Shown: positions 8,640 to 17,280, counted from the first letter of the stretch. The stretch is 64,000 nt of DNA from JAJPHW01 sp963799065 (GCA_963799065.1 CAWCVJ010000001.1:2046001-2110000); one strand, 5' to 3'. The notes: generated by a model not told the origin, from the letters alone. Numbers and translations are program-made.

Positions 8640-9485
8640 CTAAACCTGTGCCGTATGTTTCGCCCCCGCGAGAAACCCCCCGATCGTATGATCGAGGTGC
8701 GAGGCTTCGGAGGCGATATCAGCCGCCAACTGCCGCGCGAGTTCGACGTCGCGACTGATCGCGAGTTGCCGCGCGTAGCCGGAAATCGTAGTTAACGAAT
8801 TGCGCAATTCCAGCGCCATCTCAGCCGACATCTCTCCCCGCAAATCCTGTTCCCGCCGTATGCGCGAGACTTCCGTCTTGTCGGTAAGCAGGCAAGCCGC
8901 TCCCAGCACCTCGCCCGAAGTGGCAGCCACCGAGCTGATCGTGATCTCCAACACTCGGGTTTCACCCTGCGGGGTGGTGATTTCGGCCAAAAGCGTTAAC
9001 GATGGGGAGTAGTTGCGCACACTGGCCCGAATCGCCTCCGGCAGCGAGATTTGCGTTGAAGCCCGCACTAATGATCCTCGAAACAACTCGTCCGCACTCA
9101 GACTGAGAGGCGAGGCAAATCCCAGAAGCTGCTTGGCTGCGCGGTTTGCCTGCCGCACCAATCCGTTGGTTCCGAAGAACATCACACCGCTCGACAGATG
9201 CGACAGAATCGCCAGACTGATGTTCTCGGAAGTCTTGGCGCGGCGGCGTTCCGCGTCCTGCGTGCTTTGCAGCTCGTGCTTTTGCTGCTTCAGTTCTTGA
9301 ATGACCGCGTGATACGTATGCAACGGAAGGTTCGACTCCGAAGTTCCTCTGCCTTCGGGCAGAACATCATCCACGATGCTCTGCCGCATGTGCTTGATCA
9401 TCATCCGACCCATCACGAAGGAGAAGACTCCTGCGAATAACACTAACGCCATGCGCCACACGATGGGATTGGCCAGCAGCTTCAT
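8640..9485 (-). CDS. PAS-domain protein with degenerate HisKA, no ATPase domain
   Basis: The start at ATG 9485 is fixed by a 4-base ATGA overlap with the pilD stop; a longer upstream frame only repeats pilD in another frame. The 281 residues comprise one membrane helix (about 8-28), a coiled linker, a PAS-like domain (about 85-200; ILSHLSSGVMFFGTNGLV) and a HisKA-like dimerisation helix pair that ends the protein. The usual phospho-His of SHELR is Leu225 (codon 8811-8813, ALELRNSLTTISGY), and no HATPase domain follows. It therefore cannot autophosphorylate. Coupling to prepilin peptidase suggests a role in pilus or secretion regulation, by inference only. Confidence 0.78.
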   Translation of the reverse strand: MKLLANPIVWRMALVLFAGVFSFVMGRMMIKHMRQSIVDDVLPEGRGTSESNLPLHTYHAVIQELKQQKHELQSTQDAERRRAKTSENISLAILSHLSSGVMFFGTNGLVRQANRAAKQLLGFASPLSLSADELFRGSLVRASTQISLPEAIRASVRNYSPSLTLLAEITTPQGETRVLEITISSVAATSGEVLGAACLLTDKTEVSRIRREQDLRGEMSAEMALELRNSLTTISGYARQLAISRDVELARQLAADIASEASHLDHTIGGFLAGAKHTAQV

Positions 9486-10405
9486 AGCAGCCTCCAATAC
9501 CAGCGCAGGAAAGCGTCGCCATAGAACTCTGCCAGCAAGGCCATCCCGCCGAGGAATACGCCGAACGGCATCGGATATCCCTGCAAGGCTACCCTTGCCG
9601 ACTTCCATGCCCGTTTTCTAGCCTGCTGGGACGACTCGTGGTTCCGAACCATCCGACGACGCGTGCGCTTCATCCACACCATGAACATCGTCCCGAGGCC
9701 GAAGCCCGATCCGACAATCGAGGCCGTGAAGATCGTGAAAATGGTCAGCTTGATTCCAAGAAACGCCCCAATCATGGCCATGAGCTTGACGTCGCCAAAG
9801 CCCATGCCCTCGACTCCTCGCGCCCGGAAGTAAATCGCGCCCACGCCGTAGATGAACGACGCGCCTACTGTGGCACCCAAAAAAGAGTCGGCCAGAGAGA
9901 TCAATCGCCACGACAAATCCGAAGAGACGGGCAGCGAGATCGCCCCTGAAAAGAATTGTGATGCCAGATCGTTGACTGGAACGAAGAAACTGAATGCAAC
10001 GCCGAGAAAGAGTCCCGTCAGAGTAAGCTGGTCGGGCAAGAGTTGCGTTTCGGCGTCGGTGAAGATCAGACCCAGCAGAAGAAAACCAAACGCGCAGTAT
10101 TTCAGCGTCGCCAACTCCAGACCGAAGTGCCAGTAGCAGGCTAAGAACAGCGCACCGGTCAGCAACTCCACGATCATGTAGCGCGGAGCAATGGGGGTCT
10201 GACAGTTACGGCAGCGTCCGCCCAGAAAAATCCAACTCAGCACCGGAATGTTGTCATAGGCGGCGATCCCCGCCTTGCAGTTGGGGCAAGCCGACCGTGG
10301 AAAGATCACTGACAAGCCCAGCGGCATGCGATAGACGCACACGTTCAAGAAGCTGCCGAATGCCAGCCCCGTGCCGAAAATCGCGAGTGCTATAAGCCAA
10401 TCCAA
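9482..10405 (-). CDS. pilD: Type IV prepilin peptidase / N-methyltransferase PilD
   Basis: PilD cleaves the leader of type IV prepilins and pseudopilins at the inner membrane and methylates the new N-terminus. Visible features are the N-terminal GSFLNVCVYRMP, a zinc tetrad of two CxxC pairs (CPNCKAG and CRNCQTP at about residues 41-76), the two catalytic aspartates in FTDAETQLLPD and GFGDVKLM, and about seven hydrophobic helices. Length is 307, with an extra basic segment RTRRRMVRNHESSQQARKR at about residue 250-270 that is not in short homologues. The stop overlaps the start of the degenerate PAS kinase. No pilin or pseudopilin gene lies in the window. Confidence 0.95.
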   Translation of the reverse strand: MDWLIALAIFGTGLAFGSFLNVCVYRMPLGLSVIFPRSACPNCKAGIAAYDNIPVLSWIFLGGRCRNCQTPIAPRYMIVELLTGALFLACYWHFGLELATLKYCAFGFLLLGLIFTDAETQLLPDQLTLTGLFLGVAFSFFVPVNDLASQFFSGAISLPVSSDLSWRLISLADSFLGATVGASFIYGVGAIYFRARGVEGMGFGDVKLMAMIGAFLGIKLTIFTIFTASIVGSGFGLGTMFMVWMKRTRRRMVRNHESSQQARKRAWKSARVALQGYPMPFGVFLGGMALLAEFYGDAFLRWYWRLL

Positions 10406-10586
10406 GGGATTCCCTAAGTTCCTGCACCTTCCTAGATTCCCTTGATTATAGGGCGATTAGGTTGATAACCAGCGGGTACGAAAGTCACTGTACAAGAGGA
10501 CAGTCACCTTACTGGGCTTGCTTCGCGTTCGTCGCACATGGCAGCAGATTTGACCAAATTGATTGAGGTCTGTCCTATCTTGAGGA

Positions 10587-11655
10587 ATGATTGCGACGGA
10601 TGTGATTCCCATTCATCGAACATCGGCAGTGAGACAAGCCTTGAAACCCTCGAATCAGCCCGTGGCGGTGTTCGGTGCTTACGGGCACACCGCACGCTTT
10701 GTAGTCGCAGAGCTATACCAGCGCGGATGGATGCCTATCCTCTGTGGACGCGACGCCCTAAAACTCACCGCATTCGCCAAGGAGCATCCAAAGTCTGACG
10801 CGCGCGTAGCGTCAGTGGACGATCCCGCATCGCTCGATCATGCACTTGCGAGCGCCAGTGCCGTCATGAACTGCGCCGGTCCGTTTGTAGATACTGCAGC
10901 CCCTATCATCGAAGCTGCCCTTCGCGCAGGCATTCATTATTTGGACATCACGGCGGAACAGCTGCCGGTTCTATCCGCCTTGGAACGCTTCTCGGATGCC
11001 GCACGCCCAGCGGGAGTCGTGATTGCCCCGGCGATGGCGTTCTTTGGAGGGTTAGGCGATCTCCTCGCCACTGCGGCTATGGGGGACTGGGTCACCGCGG
11101 ATGAGATCCTCATCGCCACTGCGCTCGATAGCTGGAAGCCTACGCGAGGAACGAGATTGACCGGGCAGCGCGGCGGCCAGCACTTGACCTTCTCAGCCAA
11201 CCGGCTGGAGTCATCCGCCCCCCGCCGCGCTCCTGAAATTTTCCTGCCCATTCGGGCAACAAGAGGTCGTCGGCCTTTCACTCGCCGAGACCATCACGAT
11301 CTCACGGCATATCAGAGTGCCTGAGATTCACGCTTACATAAACCAGACGGCAATTACACACATCCGCGATCTCGATACTCCGGCGCCCACGGCATCCGAC
11401 GAGAGCGGGCGTTCCTCCCAAGTCTTCGTTATGGAAGTGATCGCGCGAAAGGGAAATACGGAGCGCAAGGCCGTGGCGCGGGGTAGAGATATCTACGCCA
11501 TCACCGCGCCAATTGTCGTGGAAGCGACAGAGAGAGCGATCCAAGGGTTCACGAGGACGAGTGGCGTCGTCGCGGCAGGAGAAGCTTTCGACGCCAACGA
11601 CTTTCTAAACTCGCTGGCCCCCACGCACCTTTCGCTTGAAATAAGTTCAGCCTAG
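10587..11655 (+). pseudogene. Saccharopine-dehydrogenase-like protein, frameshifted
   Basis: The first frame (10587 onward) encodes an NAD(P)-binding Rossmann start (VAVFGAYGHTARFVVAEL) and the middle of a saccharopine-dehydrogenase-like or trans-acting enoyl-reductase-like protein (MNCAGPFVDTAAPIIEAAL, GIHYLDITAEQ). From about 11240 this frame turns into Arg-rich nonsense and stops at 11322-11324. The expected continuation (PFGQQEVVGLSLAETITIS, then RVPEIHAYINQTA) is in the next frame and runs to 11655. A single-base change between about 11217 and 11250, where a run of six C and a run of four T occur, would restore one protein of about 355 residues. It may be a real mutation or a sequencing error. 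Substrate unknown. Confidence 0.75.
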
Positions 11656-11719
11656 GACTGGCCTCAGAAAAACGAACGGGGCGATAGTCCTGTGACTCTC
11701 CGCGAGGGTAAATTAATAA

Positions 11720-11744
11720 GGGACGGCGAGTGGAGCGCCGTCCC
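11720..11744 (-). terminator. Perfect 9-bp hairpin, possible terminator for the BON lipoprotein gene
   Basis: GGGACGGCG at 11720-11728 pairs perfectly with CGCCGTCCC at 11736-11744 around a 7-base loop. On the minus strand it is followed by TTATTAATTTA, a loosely T-rich tract, 60 bases after the stop of the gene ending at 11804. It lies between two convergent genes. The weak T-tract keeps confidence moderate. Confidence 0.5.
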
Positions 11745-11790
11745 CTGGTGACTCTGAATCGGTGCAAAGAATCCGCTTGCGGGGTGGCCT

Positions 11791-11818
11791 TACTGATTCA
11801 ACTTTACTGATTCAACTT
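11791..11818. repeat. 14-bp tandem duplication across a stop codon
   Basis: TACTGATTCAACTT occurs twice in direct succession (11791-11804 and 11805-11818). The junction contains the stop codon of the lipoprotein gene on the minus strand, so the last codons and stop of that gene are copied once downstream. The exact identity of the copies suggests a recent slippage event. Confidence 0.9.
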
Positions 11819-12850
11819 CGGTCGGCCAGCATTCGAGCCCTGTGAGTTTGCAATTACCGTCACCGGAGCTTGTAAGGTGAAGTTCAGCACGGTCTCGGAG
11901 GGCAGCTTGATCTGCTGGCCTTTGGTCGCGGCTTGCACCCCGCCGCCCAGGCCACCGCCTGCGGCTGCGCCGATCGCAGCGCCTTTGCCGCCGCCCGCCA
12001 ATGCGCCAATGATGGCGCCTATGGCAGCACCGCCGCCAACCTTTTCCGCCGTGTTCTTGCCACGCGAGCTGCCAGTCTTAGTGTAGGCATTCGTGGAAAT
12101 GTTATAAGTCTGCCCGCCGGAGTTTATGCTGTCCAGCTGAATCGACAGTGTCGATTGTCCGGCGAATTTGCCCGCGCTCTTCACATCGACAATGTGGCCC
12201 ATAATTTCGCTGCCCGCTGGAACGACGACTCCTCCGTCGACGCTGAGCGGAGTGTTCAAGCTAGCGTGGAAAGTCTGTCCAACCTGGCTGGTTTCGCTGT
12301 CCAGGCTGTCTTCCAAGCTGATCGTGATGGTCGTGCCACTCTGGATCGTTACCTTTTGCGGTGGGGGCGGAGGTGGCGGCGGCACCGGAGTTTGCTGGAC
12401 TGGAGGCGCAGTTGGGGCAGGCGTCGGCGCGGGAGCCGGATTCACGTTCTCAGCCATCACGGCACTATCGTCCTGTTTTGGCTTCGTGTCGCGGCGCTTT
12501 CTTGCCTCGCGCGGCTTTTCCGGAGTGGGCACAGGAACCTGCTGCTGAGCCGGAACCGGTTGCGGAGGCGCCACTTGCAGATTATTCACGACCAGCTTCA
12601 CCCCCGGCTCTGACGAAGCATATTTCGCCGCGGCATCGCGCTGCGTATCGTTGTCGACTTCCCCGCCCAGCGTCACCGAGCCGTGGTCGGATTGAATCGT
12701 CAACTGCTTGCCGCTCAGACCTGAGTCGGAGTTAATTTTGTTCTGAATGTCGGTTGTAATCTTGTTGTCATCAGGCGCTTTGGAGCAGGCCACGCCCAGC
12801 GCCACCGACAAAAACAGCAAAAAGATCCGAGATCGAATCCTCGTCTGCAT
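11804..12850 (-). CDS. BON-domain lipoprotein with glycine-zipper segment
   Basis: A lipoprotein signal peptide ends at GVACS (Cys about residue 22). A BON domain follows (about residues 27-92: ITTDIQNKINSDSGL, LGGEVDNDTQRDAA), which usually binds phospholipid. Then come a long Pro/Ala-rich linker including eight consecutive prolines, a beta-rich domain (about 165-255), and a glycine-zipper stretch (GGGAAIGAIIGALAGGGKG and repeats, about 268-305) able to insert in membranes. It is probably anchored in the outer membrane and bridges to the periplasm or peptidoglycan. The ribosome site AAGGGGTGAAG precedes ATG 12850. It appears monocistronic. Confidence 0.75.
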   Translation of the reverse strand: MQTRIRSRIFLLFLSVALGVACSKAPDDNKITTDIQNKINSDSGLSGKQLTIQSDHGSVTLGGEVDNDTQRDAAAKYASSEPGVKLVVNNLQVAPPQPVPAQQQVPVPTPEKPREARKRRDTKPKQDDSAVMAENVNPAPAPTPAPTAPPVQQTPVPPPPPPPPQKVTIQSGTTITISLEDSLDSETSQVGQTFHASLNTPLSVDGGVVVPAGSEIMGHIVDVKSAGKFAGQSTLSIQLDSINSGGQTYNISTNAYTKTGSSRGKNTAEKVGGGAAIGAIIGALAGGGKGAAIGAAAGGGLGGGVQAATKGQQIKLPSETVLNFTLQAPVTVIANSQGSNAGRPKLNQ

Positions 12851-12980
12851 AGCTTCACCCCTTAAAGGAATTGTGTATTGAAAGTTTAGATGCCAGGAGC
12901 AAGCGATTTCTCCAGATATTTTGGCGCGGACGCACCTGTACCAGCGGCGTTACGATCTGGAATTAGAACGAACTCGGCGC

Positions 12981-13514
12981 TTAATTTTGCCGTAAGAATT
13001 TGTAATCGAGAATGGACGCAGCCAGTCCAATGCCGGCCTCGGTGTCCTGCGCTTCCTTGGTTCGCATCACTCGGCCCTGGCACAGCACGCTGCTGTTTCG
13101 TTGACCGGAGATTTCCTCGGGCATCTCGAACACCATCTCAACCAGCGTGTTATCCGGCAGACCCTCGGAACCGTGAAACAGCACGCCCGATTGGCTCAGA
13201 TTGTCGATGACGCCTTCATACCATGTACCCAGATTTTTCACGCGGTAGCGCACCGGAGTGCCCAGCTTGAGCCGCCGCGCGCGCGGCGTCCATGTCGGCT
13301 TCTTGCTGTGGCTGCGCGAACGCCGAGCCACCGACGCAGAATCCTCCGGCACCGAGTCCACGCGCGAGGTGCGCCGCATGGTTTTCCAATCGTAGGCATA
13401 CTGCGTCGCGCAAAGCAGGCAGACCTGGTAGTAATGTCCGTCGGCTGCTCGCCGCGGCCAGGAGAACTCGTGGGAACAACGGGCAAGCATCAGCACATCC
13501 ATTAACTGCGGCAT
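12981..13514 (-). CDS. PilZ-domain protein with N-terminal Cys/His motif
   Basis: The start is placed at ATG 13514 (MPQLMDVLMLARCSHEFSWP); a 33-residue upstream extension is possible but looks non-coding. The first 60 residues contain a CxH and a CxxC pair (RCSHEFSWP and CLLCATQYAYDW) that could bind one zinc ion. The C-terminal half is a PilZ domain: basic RARRLKLGTPVRYR followed by IDNLSQSGVLF, matching the [D/N]xSxxG element of cyclic-di-GMP-binding PilZ proteins. The basic patch is not a clean RxxxR, so ligand binding is uncertain. It stands alone, with about 280 bases of non-coding sequence upstream that show no other feature. Confidence 0.78.
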   Translation of the reverse strand: MPQLMDVLMLARCSHEFSWPRRAADGHYYQVCLLCATQYAYDWKTMRRTSRVDSVPEDSASVARRSRSHSKKPTWTPRARRLKLGTPVRYRVKNLGTWYEGVIDNLSQSGVLFHGSEGLPDNTLVEMVFEMPEEISGQRNSSVLCQGRVMRTKEAQDTEAGIGLAASILDYKFLRQN

Positions 13515-13792
13515 GGTTTTTGTTCCGGATACCTCACCGGAAACCCCATCATCATATGGACGGCGAAACTTTGGAAGGTTACTTTCGTGTAAGGGACGGG
13601 CGGGCCGGTTCATGCGACGAACGGCTCATGTCCAGATGGCAGATTTGCCGGGGACTTCCGTGTTCGGATTTCGTAACAAAAAAAGATTTTACGTTTTTCC
13701 ACAGCCTTAGCATGGTAATACTGCGGCGTGGTCGGAATTCGACCTGGGCCTGATCGGCCGCCGCAAGCCTGTTTCATGGAGGGCTATCGCTG

Positions 13793-14944
13793 ATGGAAAC
13801 GCAGAAGTCATTCGTTCTGTTTATGCTGTTGCTCCTCGCCCTGCCAACCGCGTTTGCTAGGACCGATGCGAAACTGATCAGTCCGAACACCGGCTGGGCC
13901 GTCAAGGATAAGTCAATCTACTGGACTACAGACAACGGTGCTCGCTGGAAGGAAGTCGGACCAAACGTTGGACCTGAGGAAGTGCTCGAGGACGTGAACT
14001 TCATCGACTCTCAGAACGGATGGGCGCTAATCAGCTGGAACGGGCCGACAAGCCTAAGACAATTTAGAGTGGCGCACACCAATAGTGGCGGGACAACATG
14101 GCAGAGCGGAAACGCGAAGCCGTCCGCCAAGTTTGAGACGGATTATTCTGGCGGCTGGGTGCGGTTTTGCGACGCCCGTCGCGGATGGCTGCTGCTGGTT
14201 TTCTCAACCAGCCAGAATTTTGCTGCTGGCGTTCTTATGGCTACGACGGACGGTGGCGCCACTTGGTCGACAATTGCGCAGCCCCCCACGGTCGGAGACT
14301 TGGTTTTCGTCAACGAGGGAGACGGCTGGCTGGCCGGCGGTGTGGGCGGATCCGACCTTTACCAGACCCACGACGGCGGCAGGACCTGGCTGCGGAGGTA
14401 CGTGAAGAGGCCAGCTGGAATAAAGGGCGCCTCAATGGACCTCTACGATATTCCCACGTTCGCTGACAGTAGCCATGGGGTGTTGCCAGTGACTTACGCC
14501 GACGATTACGGGGAACCTCTTTCGATAATCCCGTTCGTGACGTCCGACGGCGGGAAGACCTTCAACGCAAGGGGACAACTTGACGGGCTGAGCGGCTATG
14601 CGGATCGCCGCCCAGTCCCCTCGGGAGTGTTCAGCCTCTCTCTAGTCGCAGCGAGGTCGGCGGGTGCTGCTGGCAAATTGGATTTCATATCTGCGCAAGG
14701 CGTACACGAGTCTGGCGGACTGATCGGCAGGCCTCTGGAAAAAATCAGCTTCGCGAACCGACTGGAGGGTTGGGTGCAGACTGAGGGGGGCGTTCTTTAC
14801 GCGACCACCGACGGGGGCGAAAAGTGGGCCGAAATAACTCCATCCGTCCAACCTAAAACCTCTGCGAGAGCAGGAGGGGCTACTGGAATGCACTTCGCAT
14901 CTCCCATTATTTCCCCGGTCAGCCTGACCCAAGGATCTGGATGA
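13793..14944 (+). CDS. YCF48/BNR-repeat beta-propeller protein, exported
   Basis: Signal peptide at residues 1-22 (SFVLFMLLLLALPTAFA). The rest has at least four repeats of the form TTDGGxxW (TTDNGARW, NSGGTTW, TTDGGATW, THDGGRTW, TSDGGKTF, TTDGGEKW), the BNR/Asp-box pattern of YCF48-like seven-bladed propellers. In photosynthetic organisms YCF48 assists photosystem II assembly; in acidobacteria similar proteins are envelope proteins of unknown function. The stop (14942-14944) lies 34 bases before the start used for the next gene. The last 35 residues after the final repeat are low-complexity and may be linker sequence left from a longer protein. Confidence 0.75.
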   Translation: METQKSFVLFMLLLLALPTAFARTDAKLISPNTGWAVKDKSIYWTTDNGARWKEVGPNVGPEEVLEDVNFIDSQNGWALISWNGPTSLRQFRVAHTNSGGTTWQSGNAKPSAKFETDYSGGWVRFCDARRGWLLLVFSTSQNFAAGVLMATTDGGATWSTIAQPPTVGDLVFVNEGDGWLAGGVGGSDLYQTHDGGRTWLRRYVKRPAGIKGASMDLYDIPTFADSSHGVLPVTYADDYGEPLSIIPFVTSDGGKTFNARGQLDGLSGYADRRPVPSGVFSLSLVAARSAGAAGKLDFISAQGVHESGGLIGRPLEKISFANRLEGWVQTEGGVLYATTDGGEKWAEITPSVQPKTSARAGGATGMHFASPIISPVSLTQGSG

Positions 14945-14994
14945 TAGAGTCCCGGCTGGATCCTCCAAGGACTTACACTTGGGCTTTGATATAG
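14941..14994 (+). other. 17-codon leader-like reading frame between two surface-protein genes
   Basis: ATG 14941 overlaps the preceding stop as ATGA and has AAGGA at 14931-14935, 5 bases upstream. The frame encodes 17 residues (MIESRLDPPRTYTWALI) and stops at 14992, overlapping the start of the next gene in another frame. It could be a translated coupling peptide, or the remnant of the true N-terminus of the next gene after a one-base loss. It is too short to judge. Confidence 0.25.
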
Positions 14995-16667
14995 CATTCG
15001 TGCCTTCGCAGGCTAAGATGAACGCCTGGTGGAGCTCAAGCCCATATTTTGACACCAGCCTCTACTTACCGGGGGCTGCGAACAAGTCGCAGGACCCTAA
15101 TTTGAATAGCGCGTGGGTTTCGGCCATCGAGGGGCAAGGCTGGGGGCTCGTGCCGATTTGGGTCGGGCCGCAGGCCCCTTGTGTCATTTCCAAGGTTCCG
15201 CTCGTCACAATCAGCACGGTCAATCCCGCGGCGCAGGGCGAGGCCGAAGCTGTCAAGGCGAATAAGGCTATCCAATCATTAGCGCCGGGTCTCGGTGGAA
15301 CCGTCATTTACTACGACATGGAGTATTACACTCCCCACGCCGGTTCCAGCTGCGATAACACTGTTTTATCCTTCTTGGGAGGATGGGTCACCCAGATGCA
15401 GGCGCTAGGATACAAGGCCGGCGTCTACGGCAATGTGGCTACGGCGCAAGTCGATTTCTCCGAAGTATCGCCTTCGCCGGACGATGCATGGATCTCGCTG
15501 TCCCCGTCCGTCGGATCCCCGCCAAATGTGTCGATCTGGAATCTCATCCCGTCAAGCGGCACGGGTGGCCTTTGCGACAAGTATTCTTCGGGCTGCCCCG
15601 CCTTCTGGTCGAAAGATCAGAGAATGCATCAATACATCGTCGATACACCCTCGGCCAAGTATTTTCAAACTTGGGGTGGCGTCCAACTCGAGATCGACCC
15701 AGATATCGTTGATGCCGACGTCGCGAACTTGCCGAGCCCTTCCAAGGGGCCTCCGTTTCTCTATACCTTTACGTCCGTCAGCCCGAATGGGGCTACCACG
15801 AAATCTCTCAATGGGATTAACGAAATGGGCACGGTCGACACGCTTTACGGCGGCTACATAACCGGCAGCCGCGCCAGCCAAACCGGCCAGATAATCGACG
15901 AGTACTTCCCTTACTTCGACGGCGTCTTCGATGGCTTCGGAAACTTGATTTATAACCCTGATACGATGAGCTCCAAGCCGTTGCCGATGTACAACGGCCA
16001 GTGCGGCAACTCGACAACCTGCAATCTTGTAAATGGCATCAACGACGACGGCGTGACTGTGGGCGCCTGGAGCCCCGGACCCGGAGTCGTCCATGGCCTG
16101 ATCGAAAATGGCAGCACTCTCACGTCGTTCGACTTCCCCGGCGCCATTACGACGTACGCGACAGGTATCGACGACGCTGGGCTGGTGTCCGGCTGGTACT
16201 ACGACCAGTTGGGCGTTCACGGGTTTCTGCTCAACTCCGTTACGATGGTGTTTGCGGCGGGCCCCATTAACTTTCCGGGCAGTACGCTTACTTATCCCCT
16301 TGGGATTGATGGATACGGACGAATGGTGGGCTACTACTACGATGGGTTTAACTACCACGAGTTCCTGTACGACGAAAACGGGAACTTCTCGACGACTACG
16401 AGCGATTGCTCACAAGAGACCTTCGCAACAGGTATAAATAACAACGGTCAGGTCGTGGAATACGCCTATCCTTCCGCGTCCGGCTACTTATATTCTCAAG
16501 GCTACACTTCCTACCTCGAATCGCCCTGCGCTGCGCTCAATTACCCTAGCAGCACCAATACCCAGCTTTGCGGCATTAACGACGCCGGAGAAATCACAGG
16601 CACTTATAACATTACGGGCGGAGCTAACCAATCGACTCAGGGCTTCTACGCCGTTCCCAATAACTGA
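14979..16667 (+). CDS. DUF1906 glycoside-hydrolase-like domain fused to HAF repeats
   Basis: Residues 1 to about 245 match the DUF1906 (Rv2525c-like) TIM-barrel family: LGFDIAFVPSQAKMNAWWSS, then TVIYYDMEYY with the acidic D-x-E pair at the usual catalytic position, and GYKAGVYGNVATA. Residues about 255-562 are HAF-type repeats with the recurring pattern GI(N/D)D-x-G-x-x-x-G, for example GINDDGVTVGAW, GIDDAGLVSGWYYD, GIDGYGRMVGYYYD and GINDAGEITGTY. The only usable start is TTG 14979, preceded by AAGGA with 7-base spacing. No signal peptide is encoded, which is odd because HAF proteins are normally exported; the N-terminus may have been lost. It follows the YCF48-like gene and may act with it. 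Confidence 0.72.
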   Translation: MGFDIAFVPSQAKMNAWWSSSPYFDTSLYLPGAANKSQDPNLNSAWVSAIEGQGWGLVPIWVGPQAPCVISKVPLVTISTVNPAAQGEAEAVKANKAIQSLAPGLGGTVIYYDMEYYTPHAGSSCDNTVLSFLGGWVTQMQALGYKAGVYGNVATAQVDFSEVSPSPDDAWISLSPSVGSPPNVSIWNLIPSSGTGGLCDKYSSGCPAFWSKDQRMHQYIVDTPSAKYFQTWGGVQLEIDPDIVDADVANLPSPSKGPPFLYTFTSVSPNGATTKSLNGINEMGTVDTLYGGYITGSRASQTGQIIDEYFPYFDGVFDGFGNLIYNPDTMSSKPLPMYNGQCGNSTTCNLVNGINDDGVTVGAWSPGPGVVHGLIENGSTLTSFDFPGAITTYATGIDDAGLVSGWYYDQLGVHGFLLNSVTMVFAAGPINFPGSTLTYPLGIDGYGRMVGYYYDGFNYHEFLYDENGNFSTTTSDCSQETFATGINNNGQVVEYAYPSASGYLYSQGYTSYLESPCAALNYPSSTNTQLCGINDAGEITGTYNITGGANQSTQGFYAVPNN

Positions 16668-16695
16668 TTCGCGCGGCCAACGCTATGATATTTGC

Positions 16696-17280
16696 ATGGC
16701 TGCGGTCTCGGCGTTCATCCTCGCGGGCGGCAAGAGTTCGCGCATGGGCCGGGACAAAGCCTTCCTCGAAATTGATGGCTCAACGCTGCTCGCACGCGCT
16801 CTCAAGACTTGCAGGTCAGTAACGCCGAATCCATTCATCGTCGGCGACGCCGCGAAGTTCGCCGGTTTTGCTCCGGTTATCGAGGACGAATTCCATGACT
16901 GCGGTCCGCTCGCCGGAATTCACGCCGCTTTGCGTCACAGCGCAACCGAACTCAATTTCATGCTCGCGGTCGATCTCCCGTTCGTCACGCCGGACTTCTT
17001 GCGCTTTCTTATTGCGAAGGCTGAGTCGTCGGATATGCTAGTCACCGCCCCTGTGAGTGGCGGACGCAATCAGCCGCTGTGCGCGGTCTATCGCCGTGAC
17101 TTCGCCGATCTCGCCGAGTCTGCGCTTTGCCAAGGCCACAACCGCATCGACCGACTCTTTACTCCTGACGTCGTTCAAACTATTCCGGAGGAAGCTTGGG
17201 TCAGCCTCGGCTTCCCCACAAATATGTTTCACAACCTCAACACGCCGGAAGACCTCGCAGCCATTAAACTTGTCCCATGA
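16696..17280 (+). CDS. mobA: Molybdenum cofactor guanylyltransferase MobA
   Basis: MobA transfers GMP from GTP to molybdopterin to make the guanine dinucleotide cofactor. The N-terminal nucleotide-binding signature LAGGKSSRMGRDKAFLEIDG and later DLPFVTP (metal-binding Asp) and RNQPLCAVYRRD are all present; 194 residues is a normal length. The stop overlaps the start of an ABC ATPase gene as ATGA, an unusual partner. No molybdoenzyme or other moa/moe gene lies in the window. Confidence 0.93.
   Translation: MAAVSAFILAGGKSSRMGRDKAFLEIDGSTLLARALKTCRSVTPNPFIVGDAAKFAGFAPVIEDEFHDCGPLAGIHAALRHSATELNFMLAVDLPFVTPDFLRFLIAKAESSDMLVTAPVSGGRNQPLCAVYRRDFADLAESALCQGHNRIDRLFTPDVVQTIPEEAWVSLGFPTNMFHNLNTPEDLAAIKLVP

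Noticed and set aside
11933..12086. Short periodic Gly/Ala repeats considered as a CRISPR or tandem array
   Set aside because: They are the glycine-zipper codons of the lipoprotein gene, without spacer structure.
14928..14978. In-frame readthrough joining the YCF48-like and DUF1906 genes
   Set aside because: The two genes are in different frames, and the stop of the first is not followed by open sequence in its own frame, so recoding like that proposed for 54134 does not fit.
15552..16358. 268-codon minus-strand open frame opposite the HAF repeats
   Set aside because: Mirror of the repetitive coding sequence, with no start context or motif.
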